The notes under the pieces were generated by a model that saw only the letters and a program-made list of their open reading frames with translations, was not told the DNA's origin and did no database searches. 64,000 bases of DNA from Paenibacillus illinoisensis NBRC 15959 (GTDB taxonomy: Bacteria; Bacillota; Bacilli; Paenibacillales; Paenibacillaceae), in assembly GCF_004000925.1 (NCBI RefSeq), contig NZ_BIME01000006.1:124001-188000 (forward strand), given 5' to 3'. The translations under genes and the position numbers were made by a program. Shown in pieces: positions 62,101-64,000 of the stretch. Within the stretch, counting starts at the first letter, position 1. Each line of letters begins with the position of its first letter.

Positions 62101-64000
62101 TGTCTCAGCCATGGATAAGGATACGTTTGTACGAGGCTATATCTACAGCTACGGAGATAACACAACACGCAAGGAGACGTTCAGTCACCTGATTCAAGTC
62201 TGTCATCCGCGTGAGGGTGAGGATGAGAAGCTCCTAGGGCAATTGCTTGAGCAATATCCGATTCAGGAGAAAAAGCTGTTGGAAGCCGCCATGTACGCAC
62301 CGCAGTGGATGGAGATCGTAGCGAAGCATCTGGGATGGGAAGGACTTCGCAGTGCCGCATGGTACTTCCATGCCCATATTAATGAACGCTTTACGGCTGA
62401 AAAGGAGACCATCGTCGCTCACTATTCACCGATATCGCCGCAGGAATTCAACGACGGAGCATTTGATATTGCCTGGTTCGAGGAAGCTTATGCTGCTGTC
62501 GGCGAGGAACGATTCAATCTGTTATATGATTGTGCCAAATACATTTCCGGTGGAGCAAACCACCGCAGATCCCAGTTGTTCGCCGATGCAGCGTTAGGGA
62601 AGCTTCGTCTGGAGGATATGCGTCAATCTGTACAGGAGAAGCGTAATAAGGACCATCTGCTCACGTACAGTTTGATTCCATTCCAAGCGGAGCAGAAACA
62701 GGATCTGCGAGAACGTTATGATTTCATTCAGAAATTCCTGCTGGAGAGCAAGCAATTTGGTGCCCAGCGTCGTGCCAGCGAAGGTGCAGCCGCGCAGATT
62801 GCTCTTGGTAATCTTGCACGCAATGCAGGGTATACGGATGTCACCCGGCTGATCTGGAACATGGAAGCGAGCAAGCTGGATGAGATGAAATCCTATTTTG
62901 AACCGAAGGCCCTGGATGAGACAACGACAGCACAACTGGCCATTGATGAGGAAGGCCAGTCCGAGTTGGTTCTTGTAAGTAAAGGGAAGACACTCAAATC
63001 GGTACCCGCACGGTTAAAGAAAGACGGATACATTACGGAATTGAAGGAATTAAAAGGAGATCTGGTACAGCAGTATCGCCGGGCAAAACAGGAACTGGAG
63101 CGTTCCATGACGGCAGAGACGGCCTTTACCGTCCAGGAAGCTGCCAGCCTCATGCAAAATCCGGTCATTCGACCGCTGATTCGCACGTTGGTGTTCCAGT
63201 CAGGTGACCGTTTGGGGTATTTCGATGCGGAATCTGCCTGCCTGATTGTACCTGGCGAACAACGTACCACACATGCATTGGAGGAGCAGGATCCACTGGT
63301 GATTGCACATCCACTGCAATTGTTCCGCAGCGGGACATGGAGCGAATTCCAGCGGGATCTGTTCACCCGTCAGGCACGTCAGCCGTTCAAACAGGTCTTC
63401 CGTGAGCTGTACCTTCCAAATGAGGATGAGCTTGCGAATGGAACCGTCTCCCGCCGTTATGCCGGGTATCAGATTCAACCGAAGAAGACCGTTGCCTTGC
63501 TGAAAGGTCGCCAGTGGACCGTCAGTTATGAGGAAGGCTTGCAGAAAGTCAGCTATGAGCATAACCTGATAGCCAATCTGTATGCCATGGCAGACTGGTT
63601 CTCACCGGCAGATACGGAAGCACCTACGCTGGAGACAGTACAATTTTATGACCGCAAAACGTATAAGCCTGTAGCCTTGAAAGATGTACCGAAGGTCTTC
63701 TTCTCGGAGGTCATGCGTGATATTGATCTGGTAGTCAGTGTTGCGCATGTGGGCGGGGTGGATCCGGAAGCCAGCCTGACAACGATTGAAATGCGTCATG
63801 TTATCGTGAATGAATCCCTACGTCTGCTCAAGATAGACAATGTACGACTGGATGGCAATTATGCACGGATCAAAGGCGACCTTGGCGAATATGCCGTTCA
63901 TCTCGGCAGTGGCAATGTGTTTAAACAGGCAACTGGTGCGCTATATATCGTACCTGTGCATAGTCAGCATCGGGGGAGGATCTTCCTGCCATTCCTGGAT
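59129..64000 (+). CDS. Very large DUF4132-like protein (5' part, runs off the window)
   Basis: The frame opens at an ATG after AAGGAGGAG and stays open for 1624 codons to the end of the window, so the C-terminus is missing. The first 1200 or so residues are helical and HEAT-like with no signal peptide. From about residue 1350 the DUF4132-type core appears: RLGYFDAESACLIVPG, PFKQVFRELYLP and RRYAGYQIQPKKTVALLKGR. A final module follows (VFFSEVMRDIDLVVSVAHVG), then NESLRLLKIDNVRLDGNYAR. The family (MolR-type) has no settled function and is often found beside MoxR-ATPase or VWA genes. It is cytosolic. Confidence 0.82.
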   Translation, partial: MNQNDNEQVYINGLQEKAESLNGTWQELAGYVVEMAGSTYLRGDEKVYLNTEEFLQKQAAETGEPLFEPLLNVLGQLVNERLVERFRYIADRATNYPYSIMYERRPFRTSDPEQHIGQVIRKLIGLLRMEMRQFSMDEYVSVREYKFDYLYEIRTVLPDCIAYELDHGNGDMKQALHEIIYGDNQSALLTGEMIKGIFMSDQTEAYHMVGELLVAARLQEGLRQSIVERMDEGTIEAFIYIIKVIIDHNLIRFSSVVRALAVWTGLGIEAANSRVASQLIEQAYEALTDAAVREDWEQDSNANKIFISLWATAVIEEDHLNDKLIRIMDQGQLYQKIVAQYVLANSQNRDLRLSIARRYLDVQDLELMHWTIQNYDAMYMHNWHFEDGENQRSIHISPLPVFEDKAIRRQDFDQFKQLLDRIPLGGEGGPSGVLEYVHYRIERNDVVKKMLYLAAYDMDPDWIGEVIAIKDMLSPELRGELLSQFVQQPDNEVQRQFVFESLSDKSMSNREIALVKVRKLVLTTDEMKQMEALLKLKTGSLRQKVIQVLLLQPVDQLAVSLERLLKAKNELQRLGALELLTEISADPERADQHEQLQPLARLIQKPTAKEQKLLDKLTKEGSRYTSSNGFGLFDPSRVEPLLEEKRDLSDFNPKEIFTLSLEKAKPFLEGLDALVHQHRDHEYEVEYYAGYRETLLIGAGLRSMFSYAERNQMKQMEQYPLHEVWEAYVAQSDLNSLELMQLYFILQFSTLSGNLNEHYSYYHDQYDYNELSKIPLLEGWRKSFAEQTYPLSYMEEMKQMAASLTYKDQVAELIAAAFRDSNPADTFEIAEKTWASIIASMPDDQLEKEAGMLHILTERWNYLVRSRIYDDASFQRFFQTAYQFINLVGNTQRFSLLSFEDYVRAFKLRLIDKQTIYRQLLTGGERFAFIRELTSTRTEGIMDDPELIELRNTVVERILEIELTRGELSTEVSTLAMKFERIEGMEHWVHLVSAMDKDTFVRGYIYSYGDNTTRKETFSHLIQVCHPREGEDEKLLGQLLEQYPIQEKKLLEAAMYAPQWMEIVAKHLGWEGLRSAAWYFHAHINERFTAEKETIVAHYSPISPQEFNDGAFDIAWFEEAYAAVGEERFNLLYDCAKYISGGANHRRSQLFADAALGKLRLEDMRQSVQEKRNKDHLLTYSLIPFQAEQKQDLRERYDFIQKFLLESKQFGAQRRASEGAAAQIALGNLARNAGYTDVTRLIWNMEASKLDEMKSYFEPKALDETTTAQLAIDEEGQSELVLVSKGKTLKSVPARLKKDGYITELKELKGDLVQQYRRAKQELERSMTAETAFTVQEAASLMQNPVIRPLIRTLVFQSGDRLGYFDAESACLIVPGEQRTTHALEEQDPLVIAHPLQLFRSGTWSEFQRDLFTRQARQPFKQVFRELYLPNEDELANGTVSRRYAGYQIQPKKTVALLKGRQWTVSYEEGLQKVSYEHNLIANLYAMADWFSPADTEAPTLETVQFYDRKTYKPVALKDVPKVFFSEVMRDIDLVVSVAHVGGVDPEASLTTIEMRHVIVNESLRLLKIDNVRLDGNYARIKGDLGEYAVHLGSGNVFKQATGALYIVPVHSQHRGRIFLPFLD

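Noticed and set aside
1..64000. rRNA, tRNA, CRISPR arrays, insertion sequences, prophage or integrase genes
   Set aside because: I looked for tRNA-like CCA ends with GTTCRA loops, evenly spaced repeats, and transposase or integrase motifs, and found none I could support.

Overview
The window reads as an ordinary chromosomal stretch of a Paenibacillus-like Gram-positive endospore former. Pointers are strong AGGAGG ribosome sites, many GTG/TTG starts, an SLH-anchored surface protein, the dgk-dck pair, ykoEDC, nasABC in the Bacillus arrangement, TPP riboswitches, and moderate GC. I see no rRNA, tRNA, CRISPR array, insertion sequence or prophage. The genus is inferred from gene content only.

Layout. 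1-3.7 kb: the end of a membrane glycosyltransferase-like gene, a Met/Gly-rich lipoprotein, and a small run of SUKH/TPR-type proteins. 3.8-10.2 kb (minus strand): a four-gene exopolysaccharide operon with a BcsA-like synthase carrying a PilZ domain, an anchored accessory protein, and an MBOAT/DHHW O-acylation pair. 10.3-24.8 kb: a CBS protein, a MecA_N-type PBP, a glyoxalase-fold protein, small basic proteins, a zinc-ribbon/TPR/FxLYD membrane protein paired with an S1C protease, a TetR-MFS efflux pair with a visible operator, a chemoreceptor, dgk-dck, a ferritin-like protein and a TipAS-type MerR regulator with its 19-bp-spacer promoter. 24.9-30.3 kb (minus): a TPP-riboswitch-controlled thiamine salvage operon (ABC transporter, thiM, thiD, thiE). 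30.3-35.4 kb (minus): a GldA-like dehydrogenase, SsuABC-type transporter and HisC-like aminotransferase operon. 35.5-45.1 kb: a radical SAM protein, a 940-aa SLH surface protein, a PL3 pectate lyase, a copper-amine-oxidase-N protein, and a second TPP riboswitch driving the ykoEDC ECF transporter. 45.2-52.4 kb: a PQQ-propeller-like protein, metNIQ, and a MmyB-type regulator divergent from a KAS II gene. 52.4-58.5 kb: divergent nasA and nasBC for nitrate assimilation. 58.7-64 kb: a 139-aa protein followed by a very large DUF4132-like gene that runs off the window.

The most interesting regulatory unit is the nasA/nasBC intergenic region. Both divergent transcripts begin with two small hairpins whose hexanucleotide loops all have A at position 1 and G at position 4. 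In each leader the second hairpin overlaps the 5' arm of an intrinsic terminator. This is the hallmark of ANTAR-protein antitermination. Each promoter also has a TGTNA-N7-TNACA box (GlnR/TnrA type) over its -35 element. The locus therefore looks to be gated twice: by nitrogen status at initiation and by a nitrate/nitrite-responsive ANTAR protein, not present in this window, at elongation.

Other themes are two separately riboswitch-controlled pyrimidine/thiamine uptake systems, a probable c-di-GMP-gated acetylated beta-glucan operon, and a sulfur- or hydroxyacid-linked SsuABC operon that lacks a monooxygenase.
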